Positions 1-7,397 of a stretch of 64,000 bases of DNA are shown one piece after another. Source of the DNA: CALMEC01 sp963706315 (GTDB lineage Bacteria > Actinomycetota > Thermoleophilia > Miltoncostaeales > Miltoncostaeaceae); the NCBI GenBank assembly GCA_963706315.1, contig CAVPMA010000013.1, positions 201,187 through 265,186 on the forward strand, in the 5' to 3' direction. Below the pieces are notes generated by a model, which was not told where the DNA came from, searched no databases, and was given only the letters and a program-made list of their open reading frames with translations. The position numbers were made by a program, and so were the translations under genes. Numbering within the stretch: the stretch's first letter is position 1; the number at the start of each line of letters is the position of its first letter.

Positions 1-89
1 AGCTCGTTGCGTACGAAGCCGAGCTCGCGGAGGGCCCCAGGCACCACGGGCGCTCGGCGCTGATCGACTGCGTCGTCAGGAAGCGCTGA
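1..89 (+). CDS. C-terminal fragment of an unidentified protein (5' end outside window)
   Basis: The frame that begins at base 3 is open for 28 codons and ends with TGA at 87-89. It reads as an ordinary hydrophilic C-terminus (ends CVVRKR). Nothing in so short a piece allows a family call. The reading frame is chosen because its composition (YEAELAEG, HHGRSALID) looks protein-like while the other two frames are Arg/Pro-rich. The 270 bases that follow, up to the next start, show no recognisable gene or repeat. Confidence 0.4.
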   Translation, partial: LVAYEAELAEGPRHHGRSALIDCVVRKR

Positions 90-358
90 CCGTCGCCACC
101 GGGCGGGACGTTGCGGTCTCGCCCGATACCGAGGGCGCGGCGACGCTGACGGACGAGCGAGCGCGCCGGCCGATCGGCTGCACCTGCGTCGCGACGGGCG
201 TCGGTCGTTCACTACGGTCGCGATCGGCTGCTCGCGACGCCCCTGAGCCGGAACCATGGGCCGCCGTCTCGCCGCCGCAGGGCCCGCTCAGGCTGCGCCA
301 ACCATCCACCTCCTGCTACTACACGCGATACTCCCGATTGAGGTACGGTCGGTCGGAC

Positions 359-859
359 ATGTCCCGCAATCGTGAGCTTGCACCGCGCCATCGTTCCGAA
401 GACACGTCGGCTCGCCCCGATCGTCGCGCGAACAACCCCGTCCTCGCACTTCAACAGGCGGTCGGCAACCAGGCGGTCGGTCAGATACTGGCCCGCGAGG
501 CGTCTGCGCATGAGAACCCGACCATCCAGATCGGCAAACTGGCGATCAAGGTCGCCGGCGGCAACATCGCCGCGTGGACCGCCGGCGAGGTTCCCGAAAC
601 GCTGGAGGTCACCTCTGAGAAGGGGCGACACTCCGCCGAGCTCGAGCGCTTGTCCAAGGAGCGCACCCGGATCAAGTCGCTCACGCTCACGGTCGCGGCG
701 GCGAACAAGCCCGGGCAGAAGCTCGACCTGGGATCGCTCGCCATCGAGTTCACCAACGCCCGCATCAAGGGCTACGACGTCAACGGCACGACAGAGACGT
801 GGCAGGTAGGCGACTTCGACGGCGTGCACCGGACGAAGACCACGCGCAAGGTGTCGTAG
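359..859 (+). CDS. small protein with putative eCIS-cargo N-terminal motif and Hcp-like C-terminal half
   Basis: 166 aa from ATG 359; an in-frame TTG at 338 would add seven residues. Residues about 28-45 read LALQQAVGNQAVGQIL, which matches a motif found in six proteins of the eCIS locus lying 35-53 kb downstream. The rest is a soluble domain: a strand-rich start (IQIGKLAIKVAGG), then SAELERLSKERTRIKSLTLTV and a strand pair around IEFTNARIKGYDVNG. This pattern resembles the second half of Hcp/tube-fold proteins, but only weakly. No signal peptide or membrane segment is present. It is separated from the main locus by about 10 kb of unrelated genes and could be a detached cargo or tube-like protein. 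The family call is tentative; the motif is directly visible. Confidence 0.7.
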   Translation: MSRNRELAPRHRSEDTSARPDRRANNPVLALQQAVGNQAVGQILAREASAHENPTIQIGKLAIKVAGGNIAAWTAGEVPETLEVTSEKGRHSAELERLSKERTRIKSLTLTVAAANKPGQKLDLGSLAIEFTNARIKGYDVNGTTETWQVGDFDGVHRTKTTRKVS

Positions 860-904
860 CGAACCCCAATCCGACCCCAGCGCAGCCCTACGGAATCAGC
901 TCCA

Positions 905-1245
905 CCAGCATCACCAGCGCCATACCCACGAGCACCGCACCGCCACCGAACGGCTCGCGTCAGGCGCGTGATGGCCTCCACCAACGCCTGCTCGCCCCAG
1001 GGGATCGTTGTGGGCACCTGCACGGGCGGCAGATCGAGCGGCGGCTTTGGGCCAGGTCTCGGAAGAGCAGCATGTACCAGGCCTTCTGCTGCTGCTCCGG
1101 GATCTGCCGCGCCTCGGCCGACGCGATCGGTTGGGGTTGTTGAGGATGGTGAGGCTGCGAACGAGCTCCGGCATCCTCGACGCCAAGACCCAGGCGATGC
1201 TCCCGCCCCAGTCGTGGCCGACGATATGGGCCCGCTCCGGGCTGA
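905..1245 (-). pseudogene. decayed alpha/beta-hydrolase (haloalkane dehalogenase/epoxide hydrolase-like)
   Basis: Three different minus-strand frames carry consecutive pieces of one alpha/beta-hydrolase. The nucleophile-elbow region HIVGHDWGGSIAWVLASRMP lies at about 1180-1237 and runs into LVRSLTILNNPNR (about 1140-1180). EQQQKAWYMLLFRDL follows in another frame (about 1050-1100). VPTTIPWGEQALVEAITRL follows in a third (about 955-1020). The GHDWGG elbow is typical of these enzymes, with D as nucleophile. No intact N-terminal oxyanion region and no catalytic His segment can be traced, so the gene is frameshifted and truncated at both ends. The remaining bases 860-905 and 1246-1435 contain no gene; a candidate promoter at 1313-1342 is listed separately. 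Confidence 0.65.
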
Positions 1246-1312
1246 CACCGGGACATCCTCGACCCGCGCACGACCGACCCGCGCTGCGCAGTGTGCGAGG
1301 CGAAACGGTCTC

Positions 1313-1342
1313 TTGGCAAGTCGTCTCCGACCCGGTTAGGAT
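1313..1342 (+). promoter_or_regulatory. candidate sigma70-type promoter
   Basis: TTGGCA at 1313-1318 and TAGGAT at 1337-1342 are separated by 18 bases. The pair lies about 94 bases before the start of the DUF4386 gene and faces it. This is pattern matching only; GC-rich actinobacterial promoters vary widely. Confidence 0.35.
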
Positions 1343-1435
1343 TCGCGACCCGCCGCTTGCCGCTCGTAAGACGGGCGCTGTCGGAAGCACCCGTCGGGTA
1401 CCGGAACGAGCCGGCCAATTCAGAAGGAGCCGAGA

Positions 1436-2134
1436 GTGGATTCGGATCAAAGAGCTGCCCGGATTACAGGGATTCTCTTCCTTGCCACCTTCGTCACCTC
1501 GATCGGGGCGCTGGCTCTCTTTCAACCTGTTCTCGACGACCCCGGCGGCTACATCGCGGGTGGCGGCTCCGACAACCGCATCTTGCTGGGAGTTCTCTTG
1601 GAGGCGCTCCTCATCATTGCGAACATCGGCACCGCCGTCGTGCTGTTCCCGATCCTCAAGCGGCAGAACGAGACGCTCGCTCTCGGCTATGTCACGGCTC
1701 GTATCCTCGAATGCACCTTCATCGCCATCGGCATCTTCGGCGTTCTTGCGGTCGTCACGCTGCGGCAGGATGCTCCAGGCGCGGATGCCGACCTCCCCTT
1801 CGTGCTCGCCGCGATCAAGGACTGGACGTTCCTGCTCGGACCAGGCTTCGTTGTCGGCTGGGGGAACGGGCTGATCCTCGGCTACTTGATGTACACATCG
1901 GGACTGGTGCCACGGGGCATGGCCATGCTGGGACTCATCGGGGGTCCTCTCATCATCCTCTCGGGGATCGCCGTGCTCTTCGACGTCTTCCAGTTTGGCG
2001 GCACGGGGCAGGCGATCGCGACAATCCCGGAGTTCCTCTGGGAACTGTCGCTTGGCATCTACCTCACTGTTTGGGGCTTCAGGCGGGATGCTCCGATTCT
2101 CGACTCGTCGCGCGCTGTGCCCGCGCACGCGTGA
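1436..2134 (+). CDS. DUF4386-type integral membrane protein
   Basis: 232 aa from GTG 1436, with AAGGAG at 1424-1429 at good spacing. The protein has about six hydrophobic segments, beginning with ITGILFLATFVTSIGALALF and ending with FLWELSLGIYLTVWGF. A conserved loop with DNRILLGVLLEALLIIANIG and a later LGPGFVVGWGNGLILGYLM are the usual landmarks of the DUF4386 family. The molecular role of this family is unknown. It stands alone: a decayed hydrolase lies upstream and a tRNA on the opposite strand downstream. The call is confident at family level only. Confidence 0.85.
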   Translation: MDSDQRAARITGILFLATFVTSIGALALFQPVLDDPGGYIAGGGSDNRILLGVLLEALLIIANIGTAVVLFPILKRQNETLALGYVTARILECTFIAIGIFGVLAVVTLRQDAPGADADLPFVLAAIKDWTFLLGPGFVVGWGNGLILGYLMYTSGLVPRGMAMLGLIGGPLIILSGIAVLFDVFQFGGTGQAIATIPEFLWELSLGIYLTVWGFRRDAPILDSSRAVPAHA

Positions 2135-2264
2135 ACCGCATCCGGATCCCCGTCTGACCACCCCAAAATCCGGGGTCGAGAGGTGTGTAGCGGGGAGTTG
2201 AGGTGGGTTGGTTGTGAGCCCGCAATCCCGCTCACTGACTCAGAAAGCGGCTCTATCACAGGGA

Positions 2265-2337
2265 TGGAGGATGACGGGATCGAACCGACGACCTCCGCCT
2301 TGCAAAGGCGGCGCTCTCCCAGCTGAGCTAATCCCCC
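2265..2337 (-). tRNA. tRNA-Ala (anticodon TGC)
   Basis: The minus strand folds into a full cloverleaf of 73 bases. It has a 7-bp acceptor stem with the G3:U70 wobble pair that identifies alanine tRNAs, a D-arm in GCTCAGCTGGGAGAGC, an anticodon loop CTTTGCAAA with TGC, and a T-arm with GGTTCGATCC. The discriminator is A. The bases after it read TCC, so the CCA end is not encoded. Its 5' end faces the small gene at 2366, so the two genes are divergent. Confidence 0.96.
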
Positions 2338-2352
2338 GGAGAGCCCAGAGGG

Positions 2353-2358
2353 TAGCAT
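2353..2358 (+). promoter_or_regulatory. candidate -10 element for a leaderless gene
   Basis: TAGCAT at 2353-2358 ends seven bases before the GTG start at 2366, and no Shine-Dalgarno sequence lies between them. This spacing would put the transcript start at the GTG itself. Leaderless transcripts are common in Actinomycetota; this is inference from spacing. Confidence 0.35.
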
Positions 2359-2365
2359 CGCGTCC

Positions 2366-2635
2366 GTGAGCACACAGCCCGGCGAGGACCCGTTCGAGGA
2401 GGTCGACCGCCTCCTCGACCTGCAGATGGTCAAGCACTTCGAGATGGCCCAGATGATCGGCGAGTACCGGGACATGCTCGCCGACATGCAGGAGCAGCGG
2501 CGCCCGAGCGAGGAGCTCGTGAAGCTCGCCCGCAGCCTCCCCGGTGCCCGGTACCACGTCGCCACCACGTACGTCCGCGAGAACTGGCTGGTGATCGAAG
2601 GCACCCTCAAGCGCCTCTTCCCCGCCGAGACGTAA
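2366..2635 (+). CDS. hypothetical small helical protein
   Basis: 89 aa from GTG 2366. It is acidic and predicted almost entirely helical (EEVDRLLDLQMVKHFEMAQM, then a second helix rich in E/Q/R), and ends in VIEGTLKRLFPAET. It has no signal peptide, membrane segment or metal motif. I do not recognise the family. It is divergent from tRNA-Ala and convergent with the epimerase gene at 2647, with an 11-base gap. A TAGCAT hexamer just upstream suggests a leaderless transcript. Confidence 0.75.
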   Translation: MSTQPGEDPFEEVDRLLDLQMVKHFEMAQMIGEYRDMLADMQEQRRPSEELVKLARSLPGARYHVATTYVRENWLVIEGTLKRLFPAET

Positions 2636-2646
2636 GCCCGACCGAG

Positions 2647-3534
2647 TCAGTTCGCGAGCAAATCCTCCAGCGCGGCGGGAAGCTCCGTGAACCGGAACGC
2701 GTAACCGGCGTCCAGCGCGCGGCGCGGGACGACGTGCTGGCCCTCGAGGATGATCTGCGCGCCCTCGCCGAGCAGCAGCCGCATCGCGAAGGCCGGGGTC
2801 GGGGCGAGCGCGGGGCGGTTGACCGCGTGACCCAGCGCCTTCGCGAACTCGCCCTGCCGCACGATCCCCGGGGCGACGAGATTCAGCGGCCCGGCGACCT
2901 CGGCGTCGTCGAGCGCCCGCAGGATCAACCCCAGGGAGTCGTCGATGTGGATCCAGGGCAGCCACTGACGTCCGCCGCCGATCGGCCCACCGAGCCCCAG
3001 CTTGAACGGGGGGAGCATCTGCGCGAGCGCCCCGCCGTGGGCGTCCAGCACGATCCCCGCCCGCAGCAGGACCACCCGCACCCCGGCGCCCTCGGCCGCG
3101 TTTGCCGACGCCTCCCACCGCTGACACACCTCCGCCAGGAACCCGGAACCCGGTGAGGACGACTCGTCGACCTCCTCATCGCGGTTGCCGTAGTACCCGA
3201 CGGCGCTCGCGTTGACCAGCACGCGGGGACCGTCCCCCCCGATCGCCGCGACGAGCCGGTCGGTCACGTCGATGCGGCTCGCGACGATGTCGCGCTTGAC
3301 GTCGTCGTTCCATCGGCGGCCGATCGTCGAGCCCGCAAGGTTGACGACCCGGTCGCAGCCGTCGAGCGCCCCCTGCGGCACGTCCCCTGCCGCAGGGTCC
3401 CACACCACGACGCGCGCGCCAGGCACCCCGCCGTCCCCACGCACCAGCGCCACGACCTCGTCCCCGCGCCCCACCAGTGCCTCGACCACCTTCCGGCCGA
3501 TGAGCCCCGTCCCCCCTACGATCGCCACCCGCAT
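2647..3534 (-). CDS. TIGR01777-family NAD(P)-binding epimerase
   Basis: 295 aa. The N-terminus has the Rossmann signature GGTGLIG (residues 7-13), and the body carries the landmarks of the TIGR01777/YfcH branch of extended short-chain dehydrogenases: NLAGSTI near residue 66, SAVGYYG near 110, and the C-terminal segment VVPRRALDAGYAFRF typical of the family. Related proteins have been called cell-division inhibitor SulA homologues, but that role is not established. The protein is cytosolic. It is followed 89 bases upstream-to-downstream by the degenerate GGDEF gene on the same strand; no operon is obvious. Confidence 0.9.
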   Translation of the reverse strand: MRVAIVGGTGLIGRKVVEALVGRGDEVVALVRGDGGVPGARVVVWDPAAGDVPQGALDGCDRVVNLAGSTIGRRWNDDVKRDIVASRIDVTDRLVAAIGGDGPRVLVNASAVGYYGNRDEEVDESSSPGSGFLAEVCQRWEASANAAEGAGVRVVLLRAGIVLDAHGGALAQMLPPFKLGLGGPIGGGRQWLPWIHIDDSLGLILRALDDAEVAGPLNLVAPGIVRQGEFAKALGHAVNRPALAPTPAFAMRLLLGEGAQIILEGQHVVPRRALDAGYAFRFTELPAALEDLLAN

Positions 3535-3623
3535 TGAGTGCCCCTCCGAGTCGGTTCCGCTGGATCATTCCCTGACGGCGGGGACCCAACCAGGGACAAC
3601 CGACACAGCCGTCTCCGTCGTGG

Positions 3624-4100
3624 CTACCCCGGGTCGGGCGCCGGGATCTCGCGCCGGTCGGCCTTCGCGAGGTCGATCAGCGTCATCGGGTCGATGCCCG
3701 GGGCAGCCGTTGCGCGCCCGATCATCATCGGTGCCTTCGCCTCGGTGCGCATGCGCAACCGCAGCCGCGCGACCACCGGCTCTGCGTTCGGGCCGTCGGC
3801 GTCGGCGAGCAGGATCGTGAACGACTTCTTGCCGGTGCGCCACATCGCGTCGGTCTCGCGGATCATGTGCCGCACGACGTTCGCCAGGCGGGAGATGAGC
3901 TCCTCGGCCGAGTCCTGCTCGAGGTCGACCACGACGAGGGTCACGAACCGGCGGCCGCGCCGCGACGCGTCGAGCGCGTGGTCGAGCGACTTGAGGAACG
4001 CCTCGCGATTGACAGGCTCGACCGGCCCCGGGGTCGGGCCGAAGAGCGCCGAACGAGGGCGAAGATCCGTCTTCCTGCGGAGGGGGCCCTGCGTGGCCAT
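3624..4100 (-). CDS. degenerate GGDEF-domain-like protein
   Basis: 158 aa. Residues about 31-135 follow the GGDEF fold: NREAFLKSLDHALDASRR, a buried strand FVTLVVVDLE, the helix LANVVRHMIRETDAMWR, then a strand FTILLADAD and a C-terminal helix-strand pair. At the place of the catalytic GG(D/E)EF loop the sequence reads RTGKKSF (88-94), so the Mg/GTP-binding acidic residues are missing. Diguanylate cyclase activity is therefore not expected. It could bind a nucleotide or serve as a structural or protein-interaction domain. It is shorter than most GGDEF proteins and has no sensor domain. The fold assignment is moderately sure. Confidence 0.7.
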   Translation of the reverse strand: MATQGPLRRKTDLRPRSALFGPTPGPVEPVNREAFLKSLDHALDASRRGRRFVTLVVVDLEQDSAEELISRLANVVRHMIRETDAMWRTGKKSFTILLADADGPNAEPVVARLRLRMRTEAKAPMMIGRATAAPGIDPMTLIDLAKADRREIPAPDPG

Positions 4101-4158
4101 TGATCCAGTCTGTCAGACGGGTCAGACGGCCGTCAACGTCCGGACCGGCCTCGCAGGG

Positions 4159-5157
4159 TCAGCCGTCCCGGGAGTCGGGCGGCTCGCCATGGCCGTAGTG
4201 GCGTGACGCGCTCGGGTGGCGGGCCAGCACCTCGTCGATCGCAGCGGCCTCGTCGTCCGACAGCGGGCGTCCCGCGAGGGCGGCGTTCGCTCGTGCCTGG
4301 GCGGCGTCGCGTGCGCCGACGATTGCCGACGTGACCTCGGGCCGGCGGAGCACCCAGGCGACCGCGAGCTCGGCGACCCCGCCGCGGCGCCCGGCGTCGT
4401 CGGCGATGCGCTTCAGCTCCTCGACCACCGCGATGCGCTGCGGGAACGCGTCGTCGGCGAACAGCTCGCTCTCGCCGCGCCAGTCGCCCGGGGCGAACGT
4501 CGTGTCGGCCGTCATCTTGCCGGTGAGCAGGCCGTGCGCGAGCGGGCCGTACGCCAGCACCCCGACGCCGTGCTCGGCGCACCACGGGAGCTCTGCCGCC
4601 TCGATCTCGCGGCGCATCAGGTGGTAGCCCGCCTGGAAGCTGTCGAGCTGCGCGACCGCGCCGGCACCGGCGAGATCGTCGACGTCGTAGTTCGACACGC
4701 CGATCGCCCGGATCTTGCCGGCCTGCTTGAGCTCGAGCATCGCGCCCATCGTCTCCTCGGGCGGGATCCGCTTGACGGGCCAGTGCACCTGGTACAGGTC
4801 GATCTCGTCGATCCCGAGCGCCTGGAGGTTCCGCTCGACGGCCGCGCGGATGTAGTCGCCGCTCGCCTCGCGCCAGATGCGGAACGTCGGCTCGGTCGTC
4901 CAGGCGACACCGCACTTGGTCGCGACGATCACGTCGTCGCGCCGCTCCTTGAGCACCCTGCCGACGATGCGCTCGGCGCGGTGCTGTCCGTAGATGTCGG
5001 CGGTGTCGATCCAGTTGATCCCCGCGTCGAGGGATGCGTGGCAGGCGGCGACCGAGTCATCGTCCTCGGCCCCGCCCCACCGTCCGCCGAACACCCAGGT
5101 CCCAAGGCCGATCACCGACAGCTCGAGGTCGGTGCCGCCGAGTCTCCGTCGCTCCAC
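4159..5157 (-). CDS. aldo/keto reductase
   Basis: 332 aa from GTG 5157. The start overlaps the TAG stop of the upstream gene by one base (TAGTG), so translation is probably coupled. The catalytic tetrad is visible: D51 and Y56 (in DTADIYG), K81 (VIVATK) and H125 (LYQVHWP). The N-terminal LGLGTWVFGG-type segment reads VIGLGTWVFGG, and the C-terminus has the NADP-binding SAIVGARDAAQ segment. The enzyme should reduce a carbonyl compound with NADPH in the cytosol; the substrate is unknown. An upstream extension in the same frame overlaps the neighbouring gene and is Arg-rich, so I reject it. Confidence 0.9.
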   Translation of the reverse strand: MERRRLGGTDLELSVIGLGTWVFGGRWGGAEDDDSVAACHASLDAGINWIDTADIYGQHRAERIVGRVLKERRDDVIVATKCGVAWTTEPTFRIWREASGDYIRAAVERNLQALGIDEIDLYQVHWPVKRIPPEETMGAMLELKQAGKIRAIGVSNYDVDDLAGAGAVAQLDSFQAGYHLMRREIEAAELPWCAEHGVGVLAYGPLAHGLLTGKMTADTTFAPGDWRGESELFADDAFPQRIAVVEELKRIADDAGRRGGVAELAVAWVLRRPEVTSAIVGARDAAQARANAALAGRPLSDDEAAAIDEVLARHPSASRHYGHGEPPDSRDG

Positions 5158-5591
5158 TACTTGGGGGTGATCGCGACCAGCAGGCCGCCGTCGTCGTCGT
5201 AGGCCGGGAAGAAGTCGGCGGTCGCCTCGCGGTCGCCGGGCAGCCCGTTGGGGCGGAACGTGCAGTCGACGCCCATGACCCGCACGCCCCACTCGAGGCT
5301 TCGGTGCGCAGGGTCGTCCGACGCGAACTTGAGCGTGAGGCGCTCCGCGAGATCATGCCCCAGGAGCTCTTTCTCCTGGAATCCGGTGACGGCGGTGGAC
5401 GCGTGTCCGGCGGCCAGGATCTTCTGGTCGCCGTCGCAGACCACGAGGGCTGTCTTCGGGCTCGGGTAGTAGTCGTCGAGCAGTTCGAACAGGAACCCGA
5501 AGCCGCACGTCTCGCAGCCACGGGGCTGATGTCCTTGGTGGCGATCGCCGCCTGAGCGGCGGCCGCATCCGGGGCAGATGAAGACCGGCAT
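5157..5591 (-). CDS. zinc-ribbon plus PAS-like protein
   Basis: 144 aa from ATG 5591. The first 30 residues form a zinc ribbon with CPGC (C6, C9) and CETC (C26, C29). Residues about 45-144 look like a PAS domain: a first strand LVVCDGDQKILAAG, a helix with STAVTGFQEKELLGHDLAER, and a last strand LLVAITP. It has no transmitter or DNA-binding domain. It is the first gene of a two-gene unit with the aldo/keto reductase, whose GTG overlaps its stop codon, so it may sense a small ligand related to that enzyme. The PAS call is moderate. Confidence 0.75.
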   Translation of the reverse strand: MPVFICPGCGRRSGGDRHQGHQPRGCETCGFGFLFELLDDYYPSPKTALVVCDGDQKILAAGHASTAVTGFQEKELLGHDLAERLTLKFASDDPAHRSLEWGVRVMGVDCTFRPNGLPGDREATADFFPAYDDDGGLLVAITPK

Positions 5592-5646
5592 TCCCTGATC
5601 ATAGCCCGTGTGCGACGAAGCCCGACGACGGCAGTTTTTGGACATC

Positions 5647-5663
5647 TCACGCATCGTGCGTGA
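5647..5663. promoter_or_regulatory. perfect inverted repeat between divergent genes
   Basis: TCACGCA and TGCGTGA form a perfect 7-bp inverted repeat with a 3-base centre. It lies in the 108-base region between the PAS-like gene (minus) and the secreted subtilase (plus). No T-run follows, and neither flanking gene ends here, so an operator fits better than a terminator. Confidence 0.4.
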
Positions 5664-5699
5664 TGCCACCCGGGGGGTGCGGGCCGATACACACGGTGC

Positions 5700-7388
5700 A
5701 TGACTTCGGGCACGGACAGCCCGAGGAAACGGCACGGAGGCCGCATCGCCGCGACCCTCGCCTTCATCCTCTCGACCTTCGCCTGCGCGTCGATCACCCC
5801 AGGGTCTGCGCGCGGTGCCGACGTCAGTGAGGCGCTGAAGGCGAGGCTCGCGGTGTCGGCGAAGGTCGAGGTCCCCGTCGTCGTCACCCTCGAGGCCCAG
5901 GTCGATCAGGCCGACTACGCGGGGCGCCCCGCGGCGCTGGTCCGTGCGCTGCGCGCCACCGCGACCCGCACCCAGTCCGGGGTGACGGATGAGCTCGACG
6001 GCCCGGCCCGCCGGTTCTGGCTGGTGAACGCCGTCGCGACGAGCATCACGGCCGAAGAGCTGCAGGCATTGGAGGACGACCCCGCCGTCAAGGCGATCGA
6101 CCTCGACCCGCGCGTCCGGATCACGTCGGTCGTCGGCTCCCCGAGCCACGGCGGAGGCAGCTGGGGAATCGGCGCGATCCGCGCGCCCGAGGTGTGGAGC
6201 CGCTACGGCCTTACCGGCGCGGGCGTGCGAATCGGGAGCATCGACACCGGCGTCGACGCCTCCAATCCCGAGCTTGCGGGGGCCATCGCCGGCTGGCGCG
6301 ACTTCATCGCGGGCGCCCCGACTCCCTACGACGACAACGGTCACGGCACCCACACGGTCGGCACGATGGTCGCCCGCAACGTCGCCGGCGCGCCGATCGG
6401 CGTGGCACCCGGCGCCCAGGCCGTCGTCGCGAAGGCGATCCGCGCCGACGGGACCGCCCAGGGCAGCGACCTGCTCGCCGCCGCGCAGTGGCTCACCGAC
6501 CCGGACGGCGACCCCGCCACCGCCGACTTCCCCACCGTCATCAACAACTCGTGGACCGCCCCCGGCGCCGACGACGAATGGTTCCGGCCGATGGTGCAGA
6601 CGTGGGTGGCCATGGGCATCGCACCCGTCTTCGGAGCCGGCAACACGGCCGGGTCGATCGGCAACCCCGCGAGCTACCCGGAGGCGATCGCAGTCGGCGC
6701 GCTCGAGGAGTCCGGCCAGGTGGCCGCCAGCTCGAGCCGCGGGCTGGTGAACTGGACGATCGACGGGACGGCCACGACGATCATGAAGCCCGACATCACC
6801 GCCCCGGGTGTGTTCATCACCTCCACCCTCGGCAGCGGGTACGGCCTGTACTCCGGCTCGTCGATGGCGGCGCCGCACGTTGCCGGCACCATCGCGCTGC
6901 TGCGCCAGGCCCGGCCGGATCTGACCCTCGCCCAGGTGCGCGAGCTGCTCCGCGCCACGGCCGTCGACCGCGGCACGCCCGGGCCCGACCTGGAGTACGG
7001 CGCCGGCGCGCTCGACGCGGCCGCCGCGGTGGCCGCCTCCGGGGCGCCGCAGGTCACCCCCGCCGTCGCCGCCGCTCCGATCGCAACCACGCGGGCCGTC
7101 AAGACCCGGGTCCGCGTGTTGAAGGTCGTACGTCGAGGCAAGGTGCTCATCGTCCAGGGGCGCATCACCGGCCCGGCGCGCCTGCGAGCCATCATGCGGC
7201 GTGGCGGCGCGGTGCAGCAGAGCCTCGGTCGCGCGACCAAGTCGGTCCGCGTCCACGCCGGCCGGTTCGTCCTGAAGGTCCCCACCCGGGGCCTTGTCCG
7301 CGGCCGCTACGTGCTGGTCGTCACCGCGTCGGGTGCGTCGGGCGAACGGCTCGGCGCCACGAGTCGCGCGATCCGCCTCGCCGCCTGA
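5700..7388 (+). CDS. secreted subtilisin-like serine peptidase (S8)
   Basis: 562 aa from ATG 5700. A signal peptide (RKRHGGRIAATLAFILSTF, then an Ala-rich cleavage zone near residue 40) is followed by an inhibitor I9-like propeptide (about 45-145). The S8 catalytic triad is complete: D182 in GSIDTGVD, H215 in NGHGTHTVG and S388 in SGSSMAAPH, with the oxyanion Asn in NNSW near residue 285. Residues about 455-562 form a small basic beta-rich C-terminal domain (VRVLKVVRRGKVLIVQGRI). It should be an exported endopeptidase. It is divergent from the PAS-like gene and ends nine bases from the convergent gene at 7398. Confidence 0.93.
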   Translation: MTSGTDSPRKRHGGRIAATLAFILSTFACASITPGSARGADVSEALKARLAVSAKVEVPVVVTLEAQVDQADYAGRPAALVRALRATATRTQSGVTDELDGPARRFWLVNAVATSITAEELQALEDDPAVKAIDLDPRVRITSVVGSPSHGGGSWGIGAIRAPEVWSRYGLTGAGVRIGSIDTGVDASNPELAGAIAGWRDFIAGAPTPYDDNGHGTHTVGTMVARNVAGAPIGVAPGAQAVVAKAIRADGTAQGSDLLAAAQWLTDPDGDPATADFPTVINNSWTAPGADDEWFRPMVQTWVAMGIAPVFGAGNTAGSIGNPASYPEAIAVGALEESGQVAASSSRGLVNWTIDGTATTIMKPDITAPGVFITSTLGSGYGLYSGSSMAAPHVAGTIALLRQARPDLTLAQVRELLRATAVDRGTPGPDLEYGAGALDAAAAVAASGAPQVTPAVAAAPIATTRAVKTRVRVLKVVRRGKVLIVQGRITGPARLRAIMRRGGAVQQSLGRATKSVRVHAGRFVLKVPTRGLVRGRYVLVVTASGASGERLGATSRAIRLAA

Positions 7389-7397
7389 CCCGGCTCG

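Noticed and set aside
888..960. Minus-strand frame with a hydrophobic C-terminus (VLVGMALVMLVELIP) beside the decayed hydrolase
   Set aside because: It is only about 20 codons long, has no start and cannot be tied to a gene; it may be further debris.
2265..2337. tRNA-Ala as attachment site of a mobile island carrying the eCIS
   Set aside because: No integrase gene and no second copy of the tRNA 3' end were seen; ordinary genes separate it from the locus.
5592..7256. Upstream extension of the zinc-ribbon/PAS protein to 699 aa
   Set aside because: The extension runs antisense through the secreted subtilase and is Arg/Gly/Asp-rich. ATG 5591 gives a clean zinc ribbon.
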